A stretch of 64,000 bases of DNA from Phycisphaeraceae bacterium. Its GTDB lineage: Bacteria > Planctomycetota > Phycisphaerae > Phycisphaerales > UBA1924. The stretch lies in contig JAHBXC010000002.1 of assembly GCA_019636675.1 (NCBI GenBank), positions 62,001 to 126,000 of the forward strand, written 5' to 3'. This document shows, piece by piece, positions 49,781-58,004 of this stretch (within the stretch, counting starts at the first letter, position 1; the number at the start of each line of letters is the position of its first letter). The notes beneath the pieces are model-generated. The model made no database searches. It saw nothing but the letters and a program-made list of their open reading frames with translations, and was not told the origin of the DNA. Both the position numbers and the translations under genes were made by a program.

Positions 49781-50842
49781 ATGCGTCAACTCGCGGGAAG
49801 AACGATCATGGTCGGCGTGCGCGGCGCCTCTGCGCGAGACGACGCGCTGAAGCGTGATGTCGACGCGTGCCGCGAAGCCGGGTGCCGCGCCGTGGTTCTG
49901 TTCGACAGGGATGTCCCGTCCGGGGGGGCGAGAAACATCGAGTCGCCTTCGCAGGTGAGAGACCTCATCGCGTTCCTTCGCGAGGCGTTGGGCGACGACC
50001 TGCTGGTCGCGATCGATCAGGAGGGCGGGTCGGTCCAGCGACTCAGGGCGGAGCGCGGGTTCGTCGAGTCCCCCTCGGCGGCCGATCTGGCCATGATGTC
50101 GCTCCACGAGCGTGCCGAGCACCATCGCGCGACGGTGGCGCAGCTCCGCGATCTGGGCATCGGGATGAACTTCGCGCCGTGCGTCGATCTCGCGATCGAT
50201 TCCGCGTCGCCGATCATCGCGGCCAAGGGACGGTCGTTCGCGAGCGAGCCGGCGCGCGTGCTGGCGCTCGCGCTGGAATCGATCGAGGCGCACCGGGAGG
50301 CGCGGGTCGTCGCGTGCGCGAAGCATTTCCCCGGCCACGGCAGCGCGTCGTCCGACAGCCACCTGGGCCTGCCGGATATCACCGAGGCGTGGCGCGAGTC
50401 TCGCGAACTGGCGCCCTTCGTCGCGCTCGCGCACGAGGAGAATCTCGCGATGATGACGGCGCACCTGCTGCACCGGGGCGTGGACGCGGACTTACCGGCG
50501 TCGCTCTCGCGCGTGTGGACGACCGGGGTGCTGCGCGAGCGGCTGGGGTTTGATGGCGTGGTCGTGACGGACTCGCTCGACATGCGCGCCGTCACGGATC
50601 GGTTCCCGGCTGGGGAGGCCGCGGCGAGGGCGATCGGCGCGGGAGCGGACCTCGCGCTCGATGCGAACAACATGCCCGGAGCGGTTCGCGCGTGCCCAGC
50701 GCCCGAGATGGCCGGGGCGATCGCGCGGGCGGTGGAGGACGGGACGATTCCCGAAGAGCGCCTGCGCGAGGCGGCGGCGCGGGTCGATGCGCTCGTCGCG
50801 TTCACTCGCGCTTCCGACGGTCCGCCGCCGACGCGCGCCTGA
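49781..50842 (+). CDS. nagZ: Beta-N-acetylhexosaminidase, glycoside hydrolase family 3
   Basis: A 353-residue GH3 enzyme. IDQEGGSVQRLR, MNFAPCVDLA, the NagZ motif KHFPGHGSASSDSHLGLP with its His-Asp loop, and the nucleophile region VVTDSLDMRAVTD are all present. NagZ cuts GlcNAc from anhydro-muropeptides; no signal peptide is evident, so the cytosol is likely. It completes anmK-murQ-transporter-nagZ. Its last 41 bases overlap the 3' end of the convergent dinB. The ATG at 49781 lies four bases after the symporter stop. Confidence 0.92.
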   Translation: MRQLAGRTIMVGVRGASARDDALKRDVDACREAGCRAVVLFDRDVPSGGARNIESPSQVRDLIAFLREALGDDLLVAIDQEGGSVQRLRAERGFVESPSAADLAMMSLHERAEHHRATVAQLRDLGIGMNFAPCVDLAIDSASPIIAAKGRSFASEPARVLALALESIEAHREARVVACAKHFPGHGSASSDSHLGLPDITEAWRESRELAPFVALAHEENLAMMTAHLLHRGVDADLPASLSRVWTTGVLRERLGFDGVVVTDSLDMRAVTDRFPAGEAAARAIGAGADLALDANNMPGAVRACPAPEMAGAIARAVEDGTIPEERLREAAARVDALVAFTRASDGPPPTRA

Positions 50843-51992
50843 TGGCGCCCTTCCCGAACTTCTCGACGATCGCGTCGGTGGCCTTGTCGACGCCGCTGCG
50901 CCTGGTCTGTTCTTCGACGGCGAACAGGCCCAGTTGCGTCTGCTCGCCGATGTTGCCCACGCTGGCGCCGATCAGGCGTACGGGGCGGAACCCTTCCTTC
51001 GTCGTCCAGGATTCGAAGAGCGAACTGGCGATCTGCCAGATGGTTTCGGTCTGATCGGTCGGCGAGTCCATCGACGCTGCGCGCGTGATGGTCTGGAAGT
51101 CGCCGAAGCGGATCTTGAGCGTGACGGTGCGACCCTTCAGCCCTTTCCGGCGCAGGCGGCGCGCCACATCCTCGACCTGCGCCAGCAGCACGGCGCGCAC
51201 GGCGTCCGGGTCGGTTAGGTCTTCGCCGAAGGTCTGCTCGTGCCCGACGGATTTCGCTTCGCGATCGGGCGTGACGGGGCGGTCGTCGATCCCGTTGGCG
51301 AGGGCGTGCAGGCGCTCGCCGTAGGAGCCGAAGGCGCGCTCGAGCGTCGCGACGCTGGTCTGCGCGATCTCTCCGACGGTCCGGATGCCCAGCCGGGAGA
51401 GGCGCGACTGCGACGCCGGGCCCAGCCCGGGGATGACGCTCGCGTCGAGGGGCCAGAGGACCTCGCGCACGCGGTCCGATTCGATGACGGCGAGGCCGTC
51501 GGGTTTGTTGAGGTCGCTGGCGATCTTGGCGACGAACTTGCACGACGCGACACCGACGGAGCAGGTGAGGCGCGTCGTCTCACGAACCCGGCGCTTGATC
51601 TCGCGCGCCATCTCGATCGGGTGGCCCAGCAGGCGGACGCTTCCGGTGACATCGAGGAAGGCCTCGTCGATGCTGAGGGGCTGGACGAGGGGGGAAAAGG
51701 ATTCGAGGATCTCCATAACGCTGTCGCTGGCTTCGCGATAGGCGTCGCCCTTGCCGCGGACGATGATGGCCTGGGGGCAGAGGCGTTTGGCGACGGCCAT
51801 GGGCATCGCGGAGCGGCAACCGAACTTCCGGGCCTCGTAACTGGCGGCGGCGACGACGCCGCGCGGGCCGTCGTGCCCGACGAGGACGGGCTTTCCTCGG
51901 AGCGCCGGGTCGTCGCGCTGCTCGACGGACGTGAAAAACGCGTCCATGTCGACATGGAGGATCGCGCGTCCTTCCCAGGGTCGGTCGCTCAT
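50802..51992 (-). CDS. dinB: DNA polymerase IV (Y-family)
   Basis: A 396-residue Y-family polymerase. AILHVDMDAFFTSVEQRDDP carries the first catalytic Asp, VAAASYEARKFGCRSAMPM follows, and PLSIDEAFLDVTGS holds the SIDE acidic motif. The helix-hairpin-helix block IPGLGPASQSRLSRLGI, the little finger and a short C-terminal tail, which may carry a clamp-binding motif (QTQLGLF), complete the enzyme. It performs error-prone translesion synthesis. Its 3' end overlaps nagZ tail-to-tail by 41 bases. No LexA-type operator was seen upstream. ATG at 51992; longer readings are artefacts. Confidence 0.94.
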   Translation of the reverse strand: MSDRPWEGRAILHVDMDAFFTSVEQRDDPALRGKPVLVGHDGPRGVVAAASYEARKFGCRSAMPMAVAKRLCPQAIIVRGKGDAYREASDSVMEILESFSPLVQPLSIDEAFLDVTGSVRLLGHPIEMAREIKRRVRETTRLTCSVGVASCKFVAKIASDLNKPDGLAVIESDRVREVLWPLDASVIPGLGPASQSRLSRLGIRTVGEIAQTSVATLERAFGSYGERLHALANGIDDRPVTPDREAKSVGHEQTFGEDLTDPDAVRAVLLAQVEDVARRLRRKGLKGRTVTLKIRFGDFQTITRAASMDSPTDQTETIWQIASSLFESWTTKEGFRPVRLIGASVGNIGEQTQLGLFAVEEQTRRSGVDKATDAIVEKFGKGAIRRASAADRRKRE

Positions 51993-52071
51993 GCAGGGGG
52001 ATGGTAGCGAGGGTCGGGGGCTGTTCGGAACTCCAGCGTTGACCCGCGGTAAGCCGAAGGGAGAGTCACCG

Positions 52072-52710
52072 ATGACGAGAGTGCTGCTGACGGTTGTTGT
52101 GGGCGCGTTGACGCTGCTGGCCACGCTGGCGGGGTACCGGTTCGTGCGCGCCGATGTCGAGGCGGCGGTCTATCGCGAGCGCCTGGCGGCGCTGGCGGGG
52201 GAGTACGAGTCGCTGCGATCGCAGTTCAATGACGCCGTGCGCAGAGCGGCGGTCACGGAACTGCTGGTGAAGGGCGACTCGATGAGCGTGCGCGTGCGCA
52301 CGCCGGCGGGTGCGCTGCGAGAGATCCCGACCACGCTCGACCCGACGCGCGAGGTGTTCATCGACTATGTCGTGAAGGACGGGCGCGTGCTGATCCGGCG
52401 GTTGTTCGACGATCGCACGCCCCCCGAGCGCGGGCTGGTGATCGACGCGGAATTGATCCAGGTGGACTGGGATGACCCGTCGCTCGAGCGCGGGCAGACG
52501 GTGTATCGGCGCTTCAGCGAGGGGCGCTGGGTGGTCACGGTCTCTGGCAGCGGCGCGATGGGGCTGCGTCGGGTGGGGGAGGTCGACGACATCGAACTCG
52601 TGGCGGCGCCGAAGGTGCGCGACTTCGAGGAACTCGATCAGAAGACCCGCGACGAACTCCGCGCGCTGAGCGCCGGGGATGTCATGAAGCGGTTCTTCAC
52701 GGGTCGCTGA
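52072..52710 (+). CDS. Hypothetical membrane-anchored protein
   Basis: I do not recognise this 212-residue protein. It has an N-terminal membrane helix (about residues 4-21, LLTVVVGALTLLATLAGY), then a probable short coiled coil (AAVYRERLAALAGEYESLRS, about 30-55) and a mostly beta domain (LLVKGDSMSVRVRTPAGALR, FIDYVVKDGRVLIRRLFDD). The topology suggests a bitopic protein facing the periplasm. GAAGGGAGAG lies in front of the ATG. It starts 79 bases from the divergent dinB start and ends four bases from the convergent CPBP gene. No homology-based function can be offered. Confidence 0.7.
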   Translation: MTRVLLTVVVGALTLLATLAGYRFVRADVEAAVYRERLAALAGEYESLRSQFNDAVRRAAVTELLVKGDSMSVRVRTPAGALREIPTTLDPTREVFIDYVVKDGRVLIRRLFDDRTPPERGLVIDAELIQVDWDDPSLERGQTVYRRFSEGRWVVTVSGSGAMGLRRVGEVDDIELVAAPKVRDFEELDQKTRDELRALSAGDVMKRFFTGR

Positions 52711-52714
52711 TCGC

Positions 52715-53446
52715 TCAGCGCACGGCGCCCGTATAGAACAGGGCGCCGAGCCCGACGGTGAACGCGAAACAGCCGAAGAGCGCGTGCTCGAACGACGCGG
52801 CCAGCACCGAGCGGGTGCGGTCGTAGGTCCACGCGAAGAGGATCCCGCCGATCACGGTGAGGCCGACGCTGGCCCAGCTCTCGAAGATGATGTGGACATA
52901 GCCGAAGGTGACGCCGCTGGCGAGGATCATGCCCCAGCGGGTGGGGAAAAGGTCGCGGTAGCGGTCGAAGAAGAAGCCGCGGAAGATGAGTTCCTGGGGG
53001 TACACGCTGACCAGCGGGTAGAAGATCATCACCATGATCCAGATGTCGGGTCGCTGGCGTGGGAATGCGAAGTAGGCGTCGGGGAGGAACGCGAGGACCA
53101 TCGCCATCATGGCGATGGCGCCGAGCGCGAACGTTGCGATGATGCGTGGGAACTCGCGGAGCGCGGCGCGGATGCGCCAGAGGCACGCCCAGTCGAAGAC
53201 GCGGGTGACGAGCAGCAACGCGAAGGTGACGAGCGCGCCTCGCAGGAGGAGCGTGAAGAAGGGCCAGTCGATGAGGCGCAGCCAGTAGATCGTGGGGACG
53301 AGGTAGAAGAGCGCCACCAGTTCGGCGGCGCGCGCGACAGGCGTGAGTGTGTCGGTGAGGGCGCGGCGTTCACGCACGCCCGGGGTTGTCAGGGGGAGGG
53401 TCGTCACTGCTGCCGATTGTTGCGTCACTCCGTGCTCCGATTTCAT
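52715..53446 (-). CDS. CPBP-family intramembrane metalloprotease
   Basis: A 243-residue polytopic protein with about seven hydrophobic helices. The CPBP motifs are YPQELIFRGFFFDRY (motif 1, normally EExxxR, here QELIFR with the first Glu replaced by Gln), FGYVHIIFE (motif 2, His) and FEHALFGCFAF (motif 3, His). Members are Rce1-like proteases or noncatalytic relatives. Because the catalytic first Glu is missing, activity is uncertain, although this Gln-Glu form also occurs in relatives. It is the last gene of the histidine operon, overlapping hisD by four bases, without an obvious link to histidine synthesis. Confidence 0.75.
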   Translation of the reverse strand: MKSEHGVTQQSAAVTTLPLTTPGVRERRALTDTLTPVARAAELVALFYLVPTIYWLRLIDWPFFTLLLRGALVTFALLLVTRVFDWACLWRIRAALREFPRIIATFALGAIAMMAMVLAFLPDAYFAFPRQRPDIWIMVMIFYPLVSVYPQELIFRGFFFDRYRDLFPTRWGMILASGVTFGYVHIIFESWASVGLTVIGGILFAWTYDRTRSVLAASFEHALFGCFAFTVGLGALFYTGAVR

Positions 53447-54732
53447 CGCGCGGGCGCGACGCGCAGTCTGGCCTCGGCGGCCCTCGCGTGGGCTTCAAGC
53501 CCCTCCAGACGCGCCAACGAGGCGGCGTCGGTCGCGACACCATCATCCCTGCGTTCGTCGGACGCGTCCATCCGGATCCAGGTTCTGACACGGAGGAAGT
53601 GCAGGACGCTGAGCCCGCCCGTGCGCCGGGCGAGGCCCCCGGTTGGCAGGGTGTGGTTCGGGCCCACGCCGTAGTCGCCGAAGACCTCGGCGGTGCGTTC
53701 ACCGAGGAACACCGCGCCTGTGTGGCGGATCCGTCGCGCGAGCGCATCGGGTTCGCGCACGCAGAGTTGGAGGTGTTCGGGCGCGAATCGGTCGCTGGTC
53801 GCGGCGGCCGCGTCGAGAGAGTCGACCACGCAGATGAACCCGTGTTCACGCAGCGACGCCTCGGCGGTGTCTCGCGTGGGGAGGGTTTCGAGTTGGCGCG
53901 CGAGTTCGCGCTCGACCTTGCGCGCGAGGGTTTCATCCGTGGTGATGAGCCCGGCGCTCGCGTCGGGGTCGTGCTCGGCCTGCGCGAGCAGATCGGCCGC
54001 GACGACGACCGGATCGGCGGCGTCGTCGGCGATCACGATCAGTTCGGAGGGGCCCGCGAGCATGTCGATCGCGATGTCGGCGCTGACGAGTTGCTTGGCG
54101 GCGGTGACCCAGCGGTTGCCGGGGCCGACGACGATGTCGCACGGGTCAAATCCGTCGAAGCCGTAGGCGAGCGCGCCGATCGCGTGCGCGCCCCCGGCCA
54201 CGAGGAACGCGTCGGCGTCGGCGAGCGCGGCGGCGGCGAGCATGGCATCGCTCGCGTTGGGCGAGCACACCACGACGCGCCCCACGCCCGCGGCACGCGC
54301 GGTGATGGCGGTCATCAGCACGCTCGAGGGCAGCGGGTAGCGCCCGCCCGGCGCGTAGCAGCCTGCGCTGGACATCGGCTCGATGGTGTGGCCCGCGCGC
54401 CCGCCGGGCACGGGTATGTCCAAATCGTTGATCGACGCGCGCTGCGCGAGGGCGAACGCGCGGATGCGCGACGCGGTGCGCTCGAGCACGGCGCGCGTCG
54501 GCGCGTCGAGGCGGTCGAGCGCGGCGGTCATCGCTTCGCGGTCGAGCAGCAGCGGGTCTGACTCGGAGCGCTCGCCGAAGCGGACGGCGTAGCGGCGTAG
54601 CGCATCGGCGCCCTCGCGGCGCACGGCGTCGACGATCTCTCGCGCTCCGGCAAGTGTGGCCGCGTCGAGCGCGTCGGGGCGGAGTGAGGTGATGCGATCG
54701 GGTGTCAGGCGTGCGAGTGTGAGGGCGTTCAC
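53443..54732 (-). CDS. hisD: Histidinol dehydrogenase
   Basis: A 429-residue enzyme with the HisD landmarks IEPMSSAGCYAPGGRYPLPS, VVCSPNASDAMLAAAAL, VVGPGNRWVTAAKQLV, DMLAGPSELIVIADD, LLAQAEHDPDASAGLIT, RFAPEHLQL and YGVGPNHTLPTGGLAR. It oxidises L-histidinol to histidine in two NAD-dependent steps. The Zn-site residues (Glu and His in APEHL, His in QAEHD) are kept. The GTG at 54732 overlaps the stop of the hisA-hisI-hisE fusion (GTGA). The long upstream open frame is a shadow of that fusion. Confidence 0.95.
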   Translation of the reverse strand: MNALTLARLTPDRITSLRPDALDAATLAGAREIVDAVRREGADALRRYAVRFGERSESDPLLLDREAMTAALDRLDAPTRAVLERTASRIRAFALAQRASINDLDIPVPGGRAGHTIEPMSSAGCYAPGGRYPLPSSVLMTAITARAAGVGRVVVCSPNASDAMLAAAALADADAFLVAGGAHAIGALAYGFDGFDPCDIVVGPGNRWVTAAKQLVSADIAIDMLAGPSELIVIADDAADPVVVAADLLAQAEHDPDASAGLITTDETLARKVERELARQLETLPTRDTAEASLREHGFICVVDSLDAAAATSDRFAPEHLQLCVREPDALARRIRHTGAVFLGERTAEVFGDYGVGPNHTLPTGGLARRTGGLSVLHFLRVRTWIRMDASDERRDDGVATDAASLARLEGLEAHARAAEARLRVAPAR

Positions 54733-56021
54733 TGCGGCGCTCCTGCTGAGGGCGCGAGATCGGCGGGTTTCGCGTTCCCTGGGCGTCGGGAGATGTTGAG
54801 AGCGCGCCGGTCGAGGGTGCGCTCCGCGTCGGCGAGTGTGACGCCCCGGCGCTGCATGGCGACCATCGCGAAGAAGAGCAGGTCTGCGGCTTCGTCGGAG
54901 GCGTTCTCGCGCGTGGGCGCGTCGGCGAGTTCGCACGCTTCTTCGAGGAGTTTCGCGCGGAGCAGGGCGGGGTCGGCGAGGAGGCGCGCGACATAGGAGC
55001 CGGCGACGGGCTGTGCGGCGCGCTGCGCGACGGCGGAGGCGAGGGCGTCGAGTCCGCGTGCGTCTCCGAAGCAGGTGCGTGTGCCGGTGTGGCAGAAGCC
55101 GGCGCCGGTCTGGCGAACGGTGAAGCGGAGGGCGTCGCGGTCGCAGTCGAGGTCGATGCGCAGGAGTTGCTGCGTGGCGCCGCTGGTGGCGCCCTTGCGC
55201 CAGAGGGCGTTGCGCGAGCGCGACCAGTAGACGCCGGTGCGCGTGGCGACTGCTTCGCGGAGACTCGCGGCGCTGGAGTAGGCGAGCCCGAGGGCGACGC
55301 CGCGTTCGTCGCAGACGATGGTGGGCCAGAGCCCGTCGGGACGGTCGGTGGTGAGCGGGGCGGCGAGTGCGTCGGCGAGGTCGAGCGAACCGGAGTAGAG
55401 CGCCATGCCCACCTGCGCGTCGGCGCCGAGCGAGTCGGCCAGCGCGATGTCCGACGCGTCGCGGACGCCCCCGGCGACGGTGACGCGTGCGTCGCCCGCG
55501 GCGTCGACGATCGCCTCGATGCGTTCGCGCTCGAGACCGACCATGCGCCCCTCGCGCTCGACGAAGGTGACGAGGAATCCGCCCACGAACTCGCGCAGTT
55601 CGCGGAGGCGCTCGAGCACGCCGGCGCCGGTCTTCGTGCGCCAGCCGTCGACGACGACCTCGCCGTTGACGCAGTCGAGGGCGGCGATCGTCCGCTCGCG
55701 CGGCAGGCGCGAGAGCACCTCGGGCGTCGCGGCGGTGCCCAGCACCACCTTGGTCGCGCCGGCGTCGAGCCAGCGGAGCGCGCTGTCGGCGTCACGGATG
55801 CCGCCCCCGACGCGGCAGGGGGCGATGGCGAGGAGGTCGCGGATGGTGTCCGTGTTGTCGCCGCGCCCGAGGGCGGCGTCGAGGTCGACGACGGCGATCT
55901 CGCCGGCGAGGGCGAAGCGCTGCGCGATGGGGCGCGGGTCGCCGGCGTCGATCTTGAGATCGCGCCCGCCCACGAGTTGGACGGCGTTGGCGTTGAGGAG
56001 GTCGATGGAGGGGATCAGCAC
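54729..56021 (-). CDS. hisA: HisA-HisI-HisE triple fusion (three pathway enzymes in one chain)
   Basis: A 430-residue polypeptide holds three catalytic domains. Residues 1 to about 225 are a ProFAR isomerase TIM barrel: LIPSIDLLNANAVQLVGG, AVVDLDAALGRGDN, CRVGGGIRDADS and IAALDCVNGEVVVDGW, keeping the Asp pair. Residues about 228-320 are the PRA-cyclohydrolase HisI: GLWPTIVCDERGVALGLAYS, SRSRNALWRKG, the metal triad DLDCDRDAL and GAGFCHTGTRTCF. Residues about 330-410 are the PRA-pyrophosphatase HisE: LLEEACELADA and ASDEAADLLFFAMVAM, with acidic metal ligands. HisIE fusions are common; joining them to HisA is unusual. GTG start overlapping hisF by seven bases. Confidence 0.92.
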   Translation of the reverse strand: MLIPSIDLLNANAVQLVGGRDLKIDAGDPRPIAQRFALAGEIAVVDLDAALGRGDNTDTIRDLLAIAPCRVGGGIRDADSALRWLDAGATKVVLGTAATPEVLSRLPRERTIAALDCVNGEVVVDGWRTKTGAGVLERLRELREFVGGFLVTFVEREGRMVGLERERIEAIVDAAGDARVTVAGGVRDASDIALADSLGADAQVGMALYSGSLDLADALAAPLTTDRPDGLWPTIVCDERGVALGLAYSSAASLREAVATRTGVYWSRSRNALWRKGATSGATQQLLRIDLDCDRDALRFTVRQTGAGFCHTGTRTCFGDARGLDALASAVAQRAAQPVAGSYVARLLADPALLRAKLLEEACELADAPTRENASDEAADLLFFAMVAMQRRGVTLADAERTLDRRALNISRRPGNAKPADLAPSAGAPQ

Positions 56022-56782
56022 GGTCGCACCTCGATGCCGCGGGCGGCGAGCAGGCGTTTGACTTCGCGGATGGATGTGTCGTTGTCGTGGAAGATGGAGG
56101 CGGCGAGCGCGGCGTCGGCGCCGGCGTCGAAGGCCTGCGCGATGTGTTCAGCGCTCGATGCGCCGCCCGACGCGATGACGGGGATTCCGACGCGTGCGCA
56201 GACTGTCCGGAGAAGGCCGAGGTCGTAGCCGCTGCGGGTGCCGTCGCGGTCGAAACTGGTGAGGAGGATCTCTCCGGCGCCGAGTGCTTCGCCCTGAGAC
56301 GCCCAGTCGGCGGCGTCGAGCGTTTCGAGCGTGCTGCCCGAGCGCGTCGCGACGCGCCAGGAGTCGCCGGTTGCGACGGCGTCGATCGCGAGGACGACGC
56401 ACTGCGCGCCGAAGCGGTCGGAGAGGCGGGCGAGCAGCGAGGGCCCTCGCACGGCGGCGGAGTTGACGGAGACCTTGTCGGCGCCGGCGTTCAGCAGGGC
56501 CTGCGCGTCGTCGATGGTGCGGACGCCGCCTCCGACGGTGAGGGGTATGGAGAGCACGCGCCGGACGGCGCGCACGGTCTCGAGGAGGGCGGGTCGCCCT
56601 TCGAGCGTCGCGGAGACATCGAGCATGACGATCTCGTCGGCGTCCTGCGCTTCGTAGATCGCGGCGCGCTGCGCGGGGTCGCCGGCGTCGCGCAGCGAGG
56701 CGAAGCGCACGCCTTTCACGACGCGCCCGTCGCGCACATCGAGGCATGGGATCAGTCGGCGTGTGGTGGAGAGCGTGTTCAT
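56015..56782 (-). CDS. hisF: Imidazole glycerol phosphate synthase, cyclase subunit
   Basis: A 255-residue TIM barrel. RLIPCLDVRDGRVVKGVRF has the first catalytic Asp, ADEIVMLDVSATLEGR and PLTVGGGVRTIDDAQALLNAGADKVSVNS follow (read in pieces), and VVLAIDAVATGDSWRV and ILLTSFDRDGTRSGYDL carry the second catalytic Asp. It closes the imidazole ring with ammonia supplied by HisH, encoded directly upstream with an ATGA overlap. Length and motifs are normal. Confidence 0.96.
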   Translation of the reverse strand: MNTLSTTRRLIPCLDVRDGRVVKGVRFASLRDAGDPAQRAAIYEAQDADEIVMLDVSATLEGRPALLETVRAVRRVLSIPLTVGGGVRTIDDAQALLNAGADKVSVNSAAVRGPSLLARLSDRFGAQCVVLAIDAVATGDSWRVATRSGSTLETLDAADWASQGEALGAGEILLTSFDRDGTRSGYDLGLLRTVCARVGIPVIASGGASSAEHIAQAFDAGADAALAASIFHDNDTSIREVKRLLAARGIEVRPC

Positions 56783-57417
56783 GCGTCGGACTCCGCGAGG
56801 AGAGTCTGAGTGGTGAGAGGTGCTTGGACGCCGGCCCATCGCGCGAGGAGCGACAGGCCCCATGCGCCGGAGAGTTCGGGGTGGAACTGGCAGGCGAGGG
56901 TTGTGCCGCGTTGTATCGAGGCGATGAAGGGCTCGCCGAAGGCGGCGCGGGATGTGGACCAGTCGGCGGGCGCGTCGGTTGCGCAGTACGAGTGCGCGAA
57001 GTAGGCGTAGCCCGGTTGCACGATCGTGCGCTCGTCGCCGAGCGTGACGGCGCTCCAGCCGAAGTGCGTGCGTCGTGGGGGCGATCGGAAGCGCCGGATC
57101 GCGCCGGGGACGACGCTCAGCCCTTCGACGCCCGGTGATTCCTCGCTCGACTCGAACAGCAGTTGCATGCCGAGGCACACGCAGAGCGTGGGGCGGTCGG
57201 ACTCGATGCGTTCGCGCAGCGCGTCGACGACGCCCAGCGCGCGCAGACGCTCCATCGCGGCGCCGAAGGAGCCGACGCCCGGGAGGATGAGCCGATCGGC
57301 GCTGGCGATCTGCGCCGGTGCGTCCACGATGCGCGCGTCGAGCCCAAGGCGCTCCATCGCGGCGAGGATGGACGCGATGTTCGCGAGGCGCGTGTCGACG
57401 ATGGAGACGGCGGGCAT
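56779..57417 (-). CDS. hisH: Imidazole glycerol phosphate synthase, glutaminase subunit
   Basis: A 212-residue class I amidotransferase. ILPGVGSFGAAMERL and the nucleophile elbow LCVCLGMQLLFESSEES with its Cys are followed by RTHFGWSAV, YAYFAHSYCA and CQFHPELSGAWGLSLL, with the catalytic His and Glu. It delivers ammonia to HisF. The ATG at 57417 shares one base with the stop of hisB, and the hisF ATG overlaps its own stop, so the genes are translationally coupled. Confidence 0.96.
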   Translation of the reverse strand: MPAVSIVDTRLANIASILAAMERLGLDARIVDAPAQIASADRLILPGVGSFGAAMERLRALGVVDALRERIESDRPTLCVCLGMQLLFESSEESPGVEGLSVVPGAIRRFRSPPRRTHFGWSAVTLGDERTIVQPGYAYFAHSYCATDAPADWSTSRAAFGEPFIASIQRGTTLACQFHPELSGAWGLSLLARWAGVQAPLTTQTLLAESDA

Positions 57418-58004
57418 CACAGCACCCCTTTGGCGCTGGGGACAAGCGATGTCCCGTCGCGCGCGATCGCGGCGCGCAGGGCGAGGGCGAGGGCCTTGAA
57501 GGCGGCTTCGGCCTTGTGGTGATCGTTCTCGCCGCGGAGCACATCGACATGCAGCGACGCGCGGAGCGTGGTGGCGAGCGACACGAAGAAGTGGGTCAGG
57601 TTCTCGGTGGCGACATCGCCCAGGCGCTCGCGGACGAGCGACAGGTTCACGCACGCGCTGGGGCGTCCCGAGAGATCGACGACGACGCGCGCGAGGGCCT
57701 CGTCGAGGGGCGCGTAGGCGTGGGCGAAGCGCGTGATGCCGGCGCGATCGGCGAGGGCCTCGTTGATCGCGTCGCCCAGCGTGAGCGCGCAGTCCTCGAC
57801 GGTGTGGTGGTCGTCGACGCGCAGGTCGCCCTCGCAGGCGAGCGAGAGGTCGATCCGCGAGTGGAGGGCGAGGGAAGCGAGCATGTGGTCGAGGAAGCCC
57901 AGGCCGGTGGAGATGGATGATTCGCCCACGCCGTCGAGGTTGACGCTGAGGCGGATGCTGGTTTCGCGGGTCACGCGTGTGCGTTCAGCGGTGCGCTGGT
58001 TCAC
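57417..58004 (-). CDS. hisB: Imidazoleglycerol-phosphate dehydratase (monofunctional)
   Basis: A 195-residue IGPD. GLGFLDHMLASLALHSRIDL, VDDHHTVEDCALTLGDAI, RFAHAYAPLDEALARVVVDL, LTHFFVSLATTLRASLHVDV and GENDHHKAEAAFKALALAL give the duplicated metal-binding His/Glu motifs. It lacks the N-terminal HAD phosphatase domain of enterobacterial HisB, so histidinol-phosphate phosphatase must come from elsewhere; the HAD domain of the gene just upstream is the obvious candidate. The GTG at 58004 overlaps that gene's stop by four bases. Confidence 0.95.
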   Translation of the reverse strand: MNQRTAERTRVTRETSIRLSVNLDGVGESSISTGLGFLDHMLASLALHSRIDLSLACEGDLRVDDHHTVEDCALTLGDAINEALADRAGITRFAHAYAPLDEALARVVVDLSGRPSACVNLSLVRERLGDVATENLTHFFVSLATTLRASLHVDVLRGENDHHKAEAAFKALALALRAAIARDGTSLVPSAKGVL

